Notes: generated from the sequence alone by a model not told the origin. A stretch of 64,000 bases of DNA from Panax quinquefolius (GCA_020205615.1 CM035151.1:41536977-41600976); one strand, 5' to 3'; positions 1 to 12,140 are shown, numbered from the stretch's first letter. Numbers and translations are program-made.

Positions 1-1962
1 GAAAAATCTATTAAGTCAATAAGTTGTTATTGTATTCCAGTTCTTGTTAAAAATATTATTTCCATTTTATTGTTGGACAATGAAATCTTTGGTATTATAA
101 TTAAGAACAATTGTTGTTCTATTTATAATAATAATGTTTTGTATAGAACTGAAATATTACTTAATGGATTTTGTATACTTGATTTACGTGAAAAATATAT
201 TTTGCAAATTGAACAAACTAGTATAAGAAAATGAGATGATCATTCAAAAGTTGAATGTGTGTATTTTTTCGAAATACAAATATGAATTATTTGAAAGGTT
301 CAAAGAATTCAGAAGTGAAATAAATTGATAAAGTATTAGAATTCTTTGATCGGATCAAGGAATAAATACTTGTGCAATAAGTTTCTAGATCATCTCAAAT
401 GGTTTTCTCATAATGGATGCCTCCTGATACGTAATAATTGATTGATGTATCTGAATGGAAAATTCGTACCTTGTTGGACATGGTGCGGTCCATAATGATT
501 TTACCGACATTCCAGTATCCTCCTACAGGGTTATGTCCTAGAAATGGTTGCATATCTACAAAAGGTAACCTCAAAATCCGGCCCCAAGACTCCATAAAAG
601 TTATGGACAGGGAGGATTCCTAATCTTAAGTATGTTAAGATAAGGGGTTGTACAACTTATGTGAAAAGGTTTCAAAGGATAAGCTTGGGACAAAATTTGA
701 CATGTACAGATTTATGGGACATCCTAAAGTAAGTTTAGGGTATATGTTCTATAATTCTACTTAGCAAAAGGTGTTTGTTACGAAACACGCTGCCTTCTAA
801 GATAAATGTGTTTATTATTGAAGGGGCTAGTGGGAGGATAATAGATCTTGAAAAGTTCAAGAACCACAAAATACTATAAGTCAAATAAGAGGAACCAGTA
901 GATAGACCTATTGTACCACAACCGAATCGTAAATCTGGAATAGTACTGAAGATACCTAGGAGGTATGGATTCATCATAGATGATGATGATGAGGTACACA
1001 TCATAGAAGATGATGATCCAGTTACATATGATGAGGTAAGAGTTCTAGTGTGTACAAAAGGGTCAATGGGAGCGTCGTGACATTCCTAATATTATATGTT
1101 GATATACTACGGATAAGGAATGACATACTAATGCTACAATCAGTAATGATAAAGTTGTCTAAACATTCCTCCATGAATGGTTTGGGAAGAGTATCTTAAT
1201 TGGGGATAAAATCTATATAGATAGATCTGACGGGATGCTCGACTTAACCCAAGGAATATATTCATTTGATGCTAAAGTCGTTTAGCATGGCAAACTCAAG
1301 AGATGTCTCATGTTGATGAGCCATGGAGTGTATCTCTTAATAGTCCCCATAGACTCCAAAGAAGAGAGATCGCATGAGTGACAATCATGTATGCAATGAA
1401 ATATACGAGACACGATGTTGATCGGTCATATTTCGAGAAGATCAACGTAAGACAAAGTGAAAAACATCTTAAAGTTCTTAACCAGGCACTAAGGATGTGA
1501 GCAAACATGGTGGGTGCGAATTAAAACTAGAGGGTTTTACAGACTCAAGTTTTCGAATGAACACTAAGACGATCGAAAATCCACTTTAAGGTAAAGTGTT
1601 ACCTTAAGCGATTGGTGCGATGAATTGGAAAGGTTCCAAACAAACAAAGAGTTCTTTGGTTTAGTGATAAAGACAAAGTATATAGCTATAAATGAAGCTG
1701 CAAGTTGATTGTTTGGATTAAAAGTTCATTACAGAACTAGGAATAGTTCCTAAGTCTCATCTTGGATCTAAACATGTGTTGTGGCACTTTCATTTGATTA
1801 TTAGAATCATTGAAAGATGGGAAATCACTATAGAGATAGTGGACTCTCAAGAACAACATTACATATCCATTAACTAAAGCTTATCCAACAGCAGGATAAT
1901 CGTCACTTAGAGAAGAAGAATATAAGATACCATGACGATTGGCTTTAGTGCAAGTGGGAGAT
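1..1962 (+). mobile_element. Ty1/copia retrotransposon, decayed 3' part of pol (integrase end, RT, RNase H)
   Basis: This is the downstream part of a copia polyprotein, cut by the left window edge. Around 435-600 the translation resembles the stretch after the integrase core (TLLDMVRSIM). Around 640-800 there are 'YVKRFQ' and 'KRCLLRN'-like pieces of the following conserved region. Around 1300-1450 (LMSHGVYLL, then a serine-rich piece) lies the end of the reverse transcriptase, and 1700-1900 holds the RNase H end (ITELGIVPKS, HVLWHFHLI). Stops and frameshifts occur throughout, so no protein is made. Order and strand agree with the polypurine tract and LTR that follow. Lineage within copia was not determined. 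It is a dead copy. Confidence 0.8.
1949..1962 (+). other. Polypurine tract of the copia element
   Basis: The run TGCAAGTGGGAGAT sits directly before the LTR start and matches the usual plant copia arrangement of a purine run (AAGTGGGAGA) followed by TG. It would prime plus-strand DNA synthesis. It fixes the element orientation and the left LTR border. Confidence 0.7.
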
Positions 1963-3846
1963 TGAAAGTAGTATGCACACAAGCCAATCATGTTTGATGA
2001 TAAAGCATATACTTTGTAACAATCTAATTCATTTATTAATAAAAGGTATTAATTTATTAAAGGCTTTTAATTATCTACATGATGTTGTTTTATAATATGT
2101 GATAAACCCATAGTTTTAAGCAATGCTTTTAGAATAATGATGATGATCATTCTAATGAGATCTAAATTCTTTGAAAGCTTAAAACTAAAATAGTTCCCAA
2201 TCATTGGATTACTAAATTGGGGATTAGTGAATCAGGATAGATTGGTACATACGTGCTTTTGCTCATTGGATGAGGATGATTGATCTCATGATCATTTGTG
2301 TGGAGACACTAAAAAGCAAGTATGTAGGTGCTTATTAGAGAATAAGTTCATTGAAGCGTGGCTCGCTAAGGAATACCTAATGGAGTTTTTATTTGCTGTC
2401 GATAGGAATTCTGTAGTGATAGTAATACAAGTAATCCTTGGACTTGAGATCATCATAGTATCTTGTGTATGATGAGTTATACTTTGACTTATTCCTTAAG
2501 ACCCTTAGGGTATATCAAAGGGTATGCTTGGGTATAATAAGTTATACATGGAGATAATGTATGATCAATAAAGAATCTACCACTTCTAATAAAAGAAGAG
2601 AAATGTCCTATGTGATTCGATAATGACAACCCAATGAGTCCTTGGCAAGCGAGAATGAAATTAGAAAGGAGTTTCTAATTTGCATTATTTGGTGTTGTGC
2701 ATTTAAGAGTCGAAATACATATAATTAAATAAAATAAGACTTCGACGGTAATTCCATGTCTTATATTTAATTGGGACATTGTATGGTGGAAGGATTGAAT
2801 TATACGGTAACTATTTACTCAAAGGTTCTTTTATGATTAATGTTGAAATCTATATTATCCGGAAAGTCGTTGATCGCTAGGGAGGCTTATCCTATTGTAG
2901 AATAAATATTATTTATTTAAATAAATAAATTGTTTAATTTATTTATTTAAATAAGATTAGAATTATTCTAATTGATTTATTCACAATAGGTTTAATATGG
3001 AGAACCTAAAGGGTCACACCATAAAAGGAAGAATAATTATTTAAGAAGTTAATGGCATAATCGTAATAATATGTTAAGTATATTTAATTTAATCTATGGT
3101 GATAGAATAAATTAAATAGCTTGATATTATTATTTAATATTTTAGAAATATTAAATATAAATTAATAAGAGGAGTCTTATTAATATTATTACAATTATTA
3201 TTATTTTAATTTCTAAAGAGTTTAGAAATTAATTTAATATAAGTACTCTCATTTATTCCTAATTGGATTGGGAAGGAAAATTAGTTAAAGGAGTTTAATT
3301 AATTATCCCTAATAAGATTAGGGAGCTTAATTAATTAAAAGAATTTAATTAATTAAATAAAACCCAATTCCTTAATTGTTAAGGTGGGTTGCCCATATCT
3401 ATAAATAAGAGGAGTCTTATTATGGGTGTATGGGTTTTGTTGATTTTTCAACATACGTAATAATTTCAATTTGTTGGGAGAGTACACCCTTTCTATAGAG
3501 ATAGAAAACTAGGGTTTAGCCAACCACCCATCTTCTTGAATTCTTATTCTTTCTTGGTGGATCACCTCTAGAGGCCAAACATATGGGTGGCTAACGTTGA
3601 TCAAAGGAAGGAACCAAACCCGGTGGATTCAAGTTGAACGCGAAAAGGATTGGAGGTGAACTTGTACCTGAGGAAGCTCGATCTTCAAGGGTGTGATTTT
3701 ATTCTTTATCTTTTTGTTTAATTAATAATTATGCATAAAGGGTGATCCGGGTATATGGTTTGTAAATTTTTAAACTCTGATTTTACACGCTTCCGCTTAA
3801 TTTGTGCAATTTGATTGCGCCCATGAATATTACAAACCTAACAACA
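1963..3846 (+). repeat. 3' LTR of the copia element (about 1.88 kb)
   Basis: The LTR begins with TG (TGAAAGTAGTATG) just after the polypurine tract and ends near the CTAACAACA at 3838-3846; the right border is uncertain by a few bases. It contains an AT-rich middle (2900-3350), a TATA-like box at 3400 and a probable transcribed leader after it. The 5' partner LTR is outside the window, so age cannot be estimated. No coding sequence is seen in it. Confidence 0.7.
3400..3407 (+). promoter_or_regulatory. TATA box of the copia LTR
   Basis: TATAAATA lies in a clean context about 440 bp before the LTR end, the usual position of the U3/R promoter in an LTR. Transcription would start about 30 bp downstream. 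Predicted from sequence only. Confidence 0.5.
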
Positions 3847-5206
3847 CGGACCACAAAAGTCTGAAATATATCTTTACACAGAAGGTGTGAGACCCCAGAT
3901 TTTTTGAATAAAGATTAAATTTTCTCGAAATATATTTTTGAATATTATGGTGTGGATTTAATATAATGTTATAGTTGTGGGTAATATTTACAAATTTTGC
4001 AAAATACGTGAAGTTGTTATATAATATTCGATTGGTGGGGAATATTCGTTTTAACAGGAATATTAGATGCAACGACACAATCATTGGTGGACCCCACAAG
4101 CGAGAATTATTATCGGATTGAGAAAATGACAAAAATACTTTATGAAAATAACGGCGGAAGTTTTACCGTTAACTGTTGAAACACCCGGTGTTAAAAGTAT
4201 AGTAATGTCTGGCGTGGTTGCATAGTAGCTTTAATACGGTATTGATTATTGATGCTTACATGAGAAGTCACTCAAATTTATACTCAATTATTACTTCTGA
4301 GAATTCACGTGATCATATCTATCATATTATTGATTCAATTATTGTCACAAGATTATCATCTCGCATAAAATGTTTTTTATTAAATCAATACTTGAGACGA
4401 TAAAGTTATTCATATTATAAATTCCAATATTTACAATGTCTAGAAGTTACATCGATGAGAGGTTTGGTCACCTAATTGCTGCCATAGGGAGAAATCCTTA
4501 TGGAAAGCCTCCTCTTTCACAGGAGCGACACGGTTGATAAATATTGTGAGTTATAATATTAATAATGAATATTGTTGAGTTGAATTTGGAGACGCGAATG
4601 TGATATTTGAGTCCGAACGTGAAATTACTAAAATAGTCTATAAACACAAAATTTTTGGGATTCACTATTTGGTGAAAAAGTCAACAGTTGACTTTTTGGG
4701 AAAAGTCAAACTTTGAAATTTCAAAATTTATATTTTGATAAAAAATAGTTTCATTATGTTGGAATTGTTTGTGTTAGTGAAAATTGACATTTATTACGAT
4801 GATAATTGATATACATGGGTTATATTGATAATCGGGTAATTTATCGGATAAATGAGCAATTAATTGCTACTAATTCACATGCTTATATAACTATTTGTTC
4901 ACATATGTGTACTATTGAATCACATTATTTACTATTAGGGGAGTTGGTGCAAGATTGATAATACTTGCATGACTAAGTTAAAATTGAGGTATAGATGGAG
5001 GTCTTATCTTGTAATTCGTATTTTTTCACATGATTATACTATTGATTCACATGATTGAACTATTAATTCACATTATTTACTATTAGGGGAGTTGGTGCAA
5101 GATTGATAATACTTGCAGGACTAAATTAAAAATGAAAGAAAAGTTGGAGGTATTGTACTGTAATTTTTGAGCCCCAAAACGTGCAATTATCGAAACTATA
5201 TTTTCC

Positions 5207-5214
5207 TATAAATA
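5207..5214 (+). promoter_or_regulatory. TATA box of LTR A (copy 1)
   Basis: TATAAATA in the context CCTATAAATAG, at the same place as the conserved TATA boxes of the other A copies (26262, 57850). It precedes the transcribed leader and the tandem-repeat block. Confidence 0.5.
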
Positions 5215-5397
5215 GAAACTCATTCTTCTTTCATTTCTTACCAATTCACAAAAGTTTTAGAGCGATTATTATAGAGAGAAATTATAGAAAGAAGAAGAGA
5301 AGTCTGCTACCTCACTATTCTAGTATCCAATTTTTCTAAAGGTAGGGAATATTATTTGTTGTACTCGTAGGGAGTATTATTTCTTTCTTTTGTCTTC

Positions 5398-5815
5398 ATG
5401 AAGAGAACTTCTATTATTCCATTCTTATTATTACATTGGAATAACTCAGATATGCCAAGCTACCCTATACTTGGTGAAATTCTTACATTGTTCCATTCTT
5501 TATCATTACATTGGAACATCCTGTTTTAGACGATCTACTGGTGGGACTGGTTCCGTCTTTATTATTACATTGGAATATCACATGCATGCGTTCTCATTTG
5601 GACTGATAAATTCTTTATTATTACATTGGAATATCACATTCATGCGTTTCTACGGGACTGATTAAAATCTTTATTATTCTGTTGGAATATCACATGCATG
5701 CGTTTTCTGGGACCGATTTTATCTTTATTATTACATTTGGAAATATCACATGCATGCGCTTTTACTGTGGGACTGATTCCGTTATTTATTATTACATTAG
5801 AATAACTTCACCTTT
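5398..5815 (+). repeat. Tandem repeats of about 55 bp inside LTR A (copy 1)
   Basis: Repeated units contain TTTATTATTACATTGGAA, then TATCACATGCATGCG, then GGGACTGATT. About seven diverged units are seen. They correspond to the better conserved arrays at 26440-26900 and 29430-30020. Short open frames across them are repeat artefacts, not genes. Confidence 0.75.
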
Positions 5816-6549
5816 TGTCTTGCGGTCTATCGCATGCCTGGTGATTTCTTTTGTTATTTCATTCCTTGTTATACTCAGTTGGTTAAAGTTTTGACTTCTA
5901 TACTTCATGAAATTAGTGGAATATCATTAATATTTGCGCTTCATCCAGTATCTTTTCATGGAAATATTCTTCTGATCATTCTTTAATTTTACTCTACAAA
6001 GCAGTATCATTTTGACAATTTGGACATTATTAGTTCCTGTATAAATTAATTCTTGAACTTGTTTTATTGAATTCTTATATCATTGTCATCATCCTCATGT
6101 TTATATTTTTTGAAAGTCATACGTGGCTTTGTAGTGCATTGATGGACTTGGTATGATTATGACCAGGGATTATTCGGTATAATCATGATCGTAATGTTAC
6201 AAATGATGTGGTAAAAGTCCTCATTGGCCCGTAGTGCATTGATGGACGAGTTGTTGGCATGATCATGACCATTATTGAATACACAAAAATATTCTTGCAC
6301 GCTTGGTGCATGGATAATTAATGGTCGTGATACTAAAGAATATCCTTGGTCAGAGTAGTGCAAGGGGGTGATTCGATGATGTGGATTATTTATTAAAATT
6401 TGAGTCCAAATGATAAAAGTGATGAAAACCTTCTAAACCATAAAAGATAGTAGATTTTATTCTCTACTTGACTCTTTTAATGGATTGCTTGTTCCGCTGT
6501 AGTTAAACTTGATGGTTGTTATATAGTATCAGTTTAACACTGTTGAAGG

Positions 6550-6576
6550 CACTACAAAAAAATGGGCCTTCAGCAA
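6550..6576 (+). repeat. Left terminal inverted repeat of the CACTA element
   Basis: Starts CACTACAAAAAAATGGGCC and pairs with 16574-16600 read on the other strand, with one mismatch. CACTA at the tip defines the superfamily. Confidence 0.9.
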
Positions 6577-7330
6577 CAACCAATTTTCGTTGCTAAAGGT
6601 GTCAAATCTCGTTACAAAAGGGTTTTGGCAACGACTTTACAATCATTCGTCTTTTCGTTGCAAGAATAGCGTTATAATTGTTACTGAAACGAACGTTTTT
6701 TTTTCGTTGCCAAAAGTAATACATTTTGCAACAAAATTTGGCTTTTGTTTAGAGACATCGATCCTTTAGCAACAAAATGTATTGTTGCAGAATAATTAAA
6801 ATTTCGTTGCTAAAAACCCCATTTCGTTGCAAAAGCTTGCTAATTGGCAACGAAATGAACTTTTTTTTTGCAACGACCATGCATTTTTGTTGCAATTGAC
6901 ACCATTTTGCAAAGACATTTTTCGTTACAGTAAATTATGAAAATTATTGCCTAAACTTGCTTTCGTTGCGGACTGTAAACTTTTTAGTAACGATTTTCGT
7001 TACTGATTATATTATTTGGCAATGACATTATCTTTGAATCAAGAACGAAAATGTTTGTTCTTTGGTTATTTTCAATAGCAACTAAAGTAAATCGATTAGC
7101 AACGACATTTTATATGTTCTTAGTTTCTTTATATGTGCAACGAAAGTTGATATGATTTGCAACGATAAAAAAGGTTGCCTTTTATGTTAGTATTAGCAAC
7201 AATATCATCTCCGTTGTTATTAGGTTAATTTTTCGTTGCCAAATATTATATTTTTAATGCCATTAGCAACGAAAAATTGTTGTTAAATGTATAAAAATTT
7301 GTTGCTATATTAAAACTTGTTCAATGCTTT
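6577..7330. repeat. Left subterminal repeat region of the CACTA element
   Basis: Short motifs TTCGTTGC and its inverse GCAACGAA recur every 20-60 bases in both orientations (for example near 6590, 6656, 6704, 6800, 6820, 6848, 7080, 7150, 7190, 7265). In known En/Spm-type elements such subterminal motifs bind an element-encoded protein and are needed for transposition; that role here is inferred. Confidence 0.75.
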
Positions 7331-7966
7331 AGTAACAAATTATATAGTTGCCAAATCAAAATTTGACTTTCTTTTTATGTACCTGGCTGGCTCAATGTCC
7401 CCATAGAAAATAATGACAAAAATACAAAAAACTAAAATATTATTAACTTAATAAAATCATCCACTACATAATCATTCATTATCTTTACAATTAACCATCT
7501 AAAGCTACCACAGTTCTTCAATCAAAGTATATATCTACATATATATATAGAGTACACTTCATAATTTCGTCAGTTGTCTTCCATAAACATAGCACGTAAA
7601 TTTGATACCCAGTATTGTAAGACAGGTCGTAGAAGCATTCTTCCCACATATTTAAAAATAATAGCAAAAGTCGGAAAATGAAGCAAATAATAGGTCATGA
7701 GGAGGCACTTAGTACCAAAATCAATACACAAAGACAATAGAGTTGCTACGTGGTACTAATGTACACTGTATTGCTCATAAATAAAAAAAGACAATAGAGT
7801 TGCTACGTGGTACTAATATACACTGTAAATTAGGATACTTGTGTATATAAGTAAATGTAATTGAGAAGAATGATACATTCCCCGCCTATCAAATCTACAT
7901 AAATAATGACCTATGGAGGAAGTTGGACACAACAACCACAATAGAAATTAGGTTGATCATATACAC
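7331..7966. other. CACTA interior without recognised gene
   Basis: AT-rich sequence between the subterminal repeats and the phytepsin exon. Besides the duplication at 7730-7827 nothing is recognised. Remaining 3' exons of the protease gene were looked for on the minus strand and not found. Confidence 0.5.
7730..7827 (+). repeat. Short direct duplication, unit offset 58 bp
   Basis: A stretch of about 40 bp containing GTTGCTACGTGGTACTAA occurs at 7730-7770 and again at 7788-7827 with one difference. It is a local tandem duplication inside the CACTA element. Confidence 0.8.
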
Positions 7967-8085
7967 CTTTCGGTAGGAAGGTTGAAAATTTTGCCACCAA
8001 TAGTGAAGGCAACGCTAGGCATGGAAGAAATCTTGGCGTAGTCAACACCTGATTGTCCCATTGGGCTAGGAAGACCATCACAAAG
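7967..8085 (-). pseudogene. Captured exon of a phytepsin-type aspartic protease (end of plant-specific insert and following catalytic part)
   Basis: Minus-strand translation gives LCDGLPSPMGQSGVDYA then SMPSVAFTIGGKIFNL, which matches the plant vacuolar aspartic protease family (peptidase A1 with saposin-like plant-specific insert) at the insert end and the return to the catalytic domain. It is bounded by an AG acceptor (GCAG, just above 8085) and a GT donor (below 7967), so the original exon edges are kept. The parent enzyme would act in the vacuole; this copy has only part of the C-terminal half and no catalytic aspartates, so it cannot be active. A cysteine of the insert appears changed to tyrosine (VDY for the usual VDC). 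Confidence 0.85.
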
Positions 8086-8266
8086 CTGCAATATTTTTAG
8101 AACTCTCGTCAACATGAACCATAAAAATTACTAACAAATAATAATCAATAAAGACTATTCAAACTCATTTACTCATTTTCCTCCTATGTTTTGGTTGAAA
8201 TAGAAGTATAATTGTATTAGGAGTATATAAAAGACTTAAACAAGAAGGTTTATATATATAGTATAC

Positions 8267-8420
8267 CTCATTGACATAGTTTAGAATACGATCTTTGCGT
8301 CGGGTTTTACTAAAGTGATTTTGCATCCACACCACCGCCATTTCACAAGAAGGCACATAGCATCACCAAATCCGGATGACGACATTGCTTTCATCTACGA
8401 CACTCTTAATGCCCATCTTG
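8267..8420 (-). pseudogene. Captured exon of the same aspartic protease (saposin-like plant-specific insert)
   Basis: Minus strand: MGIKSVVDESN, a broken stretch corresponding to SGFGDAMC, then SCEMAVVWMQNHFSKTRR and RILNYVNE. This is the saposin-B-like insert typical of plant phytepsins. The piece before and the piece after the CxxC region are in different frames, so there is a small indel or in-frame stop here. The exon ends at a GT donor (GAG followed by GTATAC), 180 bp from the next exon at 7967-8085, so exon-intron order of the source gene is preserved. The 5' limit is uncertain. It lies inside the CACTA element on the same strand as the other captured genes. Confidence 0.8.
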
Positions 8421-8543
8421 TATAAAAATTCATAGCATCGATGGGTCAAATAAGGAAGAAAAGATTCATCCCCCTTTGTTTTAGCTTAAAAATTTGCTTT
8501 CATTCCATTTAATATGACTGACACTTTACTTACCCTCATGTAT

Positions 8544-8545
<2 letters not shown>

Positions 8546-8605
<60 letters not shown>
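8546..8605. repeat. (AT)n microsatellite
   Basis: Uninterrupted TA dinucleotide run of about 60 bp inside the CACTA element. Confidence 0.98.
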
Positions 8606-8606
<1 letters not shown>

Positions 8607-8794
8607 CAAGGATCAAGTCATACTCATTTATCTTACTCACATGCTTACCCCTTTAGGCTGACGGTTTTGGTACAATCGTCGTCAGTAATACATGCGCTAG
8701 CGACAGATGACATATAGCGTGCTAAAGTATACTAAAGTATGACGAACATTGTTATAAAGAGAAAAAACAGAGTAAGCTAAAAAGAGGGTAATCG

Positions 8795-8880
<86 letters not shown>

Positions 8881-9830
8881 CCCAAGCTTTAATTCTAACA
8901 AATAAGTAATTGTTAAGCAAAACAGTCCATTGAGGATTTTTAGCAAACACCTTACAGGCACTGTTTTGCAACACAAGTGTCATAGATATTTATTTGCTTT
9001 AAAATCCCAGTTTAGTTCCCTTATTACTCCACACAACCAAGCCTAATACCCTCTGTTCTATTCCAGTCCATAACAGTTTGTTTCACAGTTAAACCAAACA
9101 TATTAACTGTAAGCAAAACAATTAAATACTTATTAGCCTTCCATTATTTTAAAAGTTTGATATCAACAAACTAACGGTGGGTTTTCAATAACCCATGCAT
9201 GGTCAATTTTTATGAAAGTTAAACTTACCAATTGTCTTATCAATTACATTTATTCAACCATTTAACCTACAAACAACACAATAAAAACATAATAAGATAC
9301 CATACCTTCTAACACTTGCTTTCTTATTCTTTATACTTGAAATCAATTTCTGATGCTCAAAGTCTCCTTTGTTACATTGGACTGGAAGAGATTAACTTCG
9401 AATAACTTAACTCATATAAAAAGAGACAAGTTATTCCTTAAGTACACGGACTAAAGAGTTGGAGAAAAGGAAGGAAGTTGGCGAGTGTAGCAGGGCAAGA
9501 AGAGAAATTCCAGTATAGCTTAGCAAGGTGGGAAGTCAGGTGGAGAGAGAAAAAAAATAAGGAAGTTCCCTTTTTTTAAATAAATTCAGAGATTATAGGC
9601 ATTACTCCCTTGCTTCCTACAAAATAGCTTAACCCAGTCATAAGTCTCTGTGTACAGTACATAGACAACTCATACTAAAACAAGTTTACCACTCACCAAA
9701 CTGCTATCCATACTCCAGCTCATACTTGACTTATATTTGATTTCTCATTATTATTTACTGCTTATAAAAATAAAAAACTGACTTACTGGTAATATCCCAA
9801 TTATCTTCAATTGATCACACATAGCTACAC
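8606..9830. other. CACTA interior without recognised gene
   Basis: Mostly unique AT-rich sequence between two captured gene fragments. It includes the AT run at 8797-8879. I found no convincing exon in it on either strand. Confidence 0.4.
8797..8879. repeat. (AT)n microsatellite
   Basis: Uninterrupted TA run of about 83 bp. The isoleucine/tyrosine open frames across it are not genes. Confidence 0.98.
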
Positions 9831-9950
9831 CTCTGAAAGACTCCACAGTTTATGATGTTTCCTATGACCACCATCATCTTCAGAGATTACTGTTGTGGTA
9901 GAGTCACGTTTTGACCGATCTGGAGATATCTCCATGTCAGTGTCTTGGAC
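9831..9950 (-). pseudogene. Probable captured exon of a TRF-like Myb protein
   Basis: The minus strand has an open exon of about 40 codons bounded by AG and GT: VQDTDMEISPDRSKR, then SEDDGGHRKHHKLWSLSE. The end, RKHHKLWSLSE, resembles the start of the Myb/SANT repeat of plant TRF-like proteins (basic stretch, W, T/S-L-S-E-V), which bind telomeric or telobox DNA. Only this short piece is present; the rest of the Myb helix is not seen downstream. Identification rests on about 15 residues plus clean splice borders, so it is tentative. It has the same strand as the other captured genes in the element. Confidence 0.45.
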
Positions 9951-11858
9951 CTAAGCACGGAACATAAATTATCAAAATTGGTTAGAAATCATTCTGACGC
10001 CATTGTAAACATGTCTAAATGAGAATGTTTATAAACATAAGTATCATGTATGCTATAAGGAGATGAGAAGAATTAAAAAAAGAAGGTTGAATAAGACTAA
10101 TATATTTTTTCAAACTTAAAGTTAACTGCATGGTATTTTAATTTAGCCAAAAAAATGCATGATATTTTATACCTGTATGAACTAGTTTAAATGCAGAAGG
10201 GAATGACCAGTGCATTCTTTGAGATTTTAATTAAGTGATATACACTAGGCCCTAACTAAAAGACAAGAAGCAACATGAATTCAACATAGATATTGAAAAC
10301 AAAAAGCAAAAGAGACTGAATTTTGAACTATGCTAAACTCATAATCGATCCTTCAGATGCTACTAAACCAGTTACTCTTTCTTTATCAAATCATATATTA
10401 GCTTTTCCTATCCAGTTATGTGAAACTTCATTGCTAACATAATTCACCTTAAGCAAATTAGCTCAATATTTCCTATTTATAAGACCTGCTTTCCAATTCT
10501 AATAGGATAATATATTAAGTGCAATGGTTTTCTTATATTAAAACAATTTCCATATAAATTATTTTAATATCCTTTAAAGTATACCCATCACTTACTTAAC
10601 CTTTCTATTCAAATTATTTTTGAATAGATTAATCATACCACATTGCATATATCACATCACATCCATATATCCATATATATTATATGGCGCATAAAATTAT
10701 ATGCAATATAATAACACATATTTAAATAAATAAAATAAAAAAATTATTCCAATAAATTCTTATTTTATTTACAGGAAAAATGAGATTCGCTACAAACACC
10801 ATTATTTTAATAACCATGAATGTTGTTTATTATGAAAAGGCAATTATACTAAATTGCTATTTTGCCTCAACTAGCCCAAAAAGAATACCCAAAGAAGTTT
10901 ATAAGATAAGGTAACCACAACAGCAGGCAAAACTGCACAGAAAAACAAAAACTAAGAAGTAGAGACAAGAGCTAAACCAGAGAGGAGGCAGGGGGATGAA
11001 AAAAAGGGGGATCAAGGACCTGAATCACTATATGGATACAGAGTTGGCCCTTCTTAGTATAGCCAAAGATGACAACTAATATTCAGCATCCACACATCAA
11101 CCAACTAATAGGATATACTCATACTACGAAGTAGGTGCATGATTTTTATTTCAAAAAAGAATTTCAACATAATCTCAAAAGAAAAGCAAACCTTCATAAG
11201 TTATTGATAAGATATTTCATAAACATAAAAACAGGGAACAAAAAATCAAGAGTAAATCGATTTCAAACAACACACGACCATTAATCAAGACATAAAAAAA
11301 CCCACAAACAATATATAAAGATGGATAGCCAACACAAAATAATGGAATGGGTCTACAAGTAGACAAGTGAAGGCCAACAATAGTGAGGGGTAAAGTTGGT
11401 AAGAAAGTGGCATTGGGTGATTAAAAATTTAACTCAACTAGAAGTGCAAATGGAGCAGCACTGATCTAATTTGGTTAAGACTGACAAACCAATGACACAA
11501 TAAATTGGTAGTAGTAAGTAAGGCTGGTATAAAATTTAAGAATTCAACATTTTCCTTCAATTTGTAAGTAATCACTTCTCACTAATTCTCTGATGATCCT
11601 TTTATAGTTGCAGTTAATAATTATGTTACACATGGGATATCCACATGAGCCATATTATTTTTTTTGTTTCTTCACCAAAAAAATAAATAAATGAGACATC
11701 ATCATCTTAGCTTGATTCAAAAAGGGGAATGCTATATCAACTCTATAACCAAATTGAGTCAAAAACAAACAATCATTGGTAAATTAAAAGGAGAAAAATG
11801 AAGCAGGTAAAAATGGTAATACTCATGTAGAAGTAGAGAGAATTTGGGTTTTTCTTAC
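9951..11858. other. CACTA interior without recognised gene
   Basis: AT-rich sequence of intron or spacer character. The third exon expected for the complex I gene fragment at 11859-12140 was searched for here by eye and not found. Confidence 0.4.
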
Positions 11859-12140
11859 CGTATCTTGAACATAGCTAAGACCCGATACCGCTGAACTCAC
11901 GGATCAATATAGGGAATCTAAGGTTCAATTTCTTTAGATCCTTGTAATTCTTCTCAGCAAATGATCTATCAATCAATACAACTGGTCAAAAAAATGAAAT
12001 ACAAGAAAACTACGGAGGGAATTCAAGTACAGAAAAGAGAGAGAGAGAAAAGACCTAGTCCATGAATTAGCCGGTGAAGTTTGACAGAAGAGAATCCGTA
12101 GCTCTTTCAGATTGCGAGACAGATTTCCCTTCCATGCCAT
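11859..12140 (-). pseudogene. Captured 5' exons of the complex I B8 subunit gene (NDUFA2-like)
   Basis: Exon 1 (12140-12055) starts at ATG and reads MAWKGNLSRNLKELRI then LFCQTSPANSWT. Exon 2 (11965-11859) reads FAEKNYKDLKKLN then PILIREFSGIGS, a TAG stop, then LCSRY. Both match the conserved N-terminal two thirds of the mitochondrial NADH:ubiquinone oxidoreductase B8 subunit. The 89 bp intron has GT and AG ends and joins the exons in phase (split arginine codon). The in-frame TAG, a lost cysteine (REF for the usual REC) and the missing last exon show it is not functional. The promoter side of the source gene may also be present above 12140. It sits inside the CACTA element, most upstream of the minus-strand captured pieces. 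Confidence 0.88.

Larger units (their letters stand above)
3886..6549 (+). repeat. Gypsy LTR family A, first part (split by the CACTA element)
   Basis: The segment starts TGTGAGACCCC, which corresponds to the TGTAAGACCCC start of the other family-A LTRs at 25305 and 57001, and stays alignable with them up to 6549 (TTTAACACTGTTGAAG). There the CACTA element interrupts it; the LTR resumes at 16601. It carries the TATA box and the internal tandem repeats of the family, though diverged. It is older or more decayed than the solo LTRs downstream. Confidence 0.85.
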
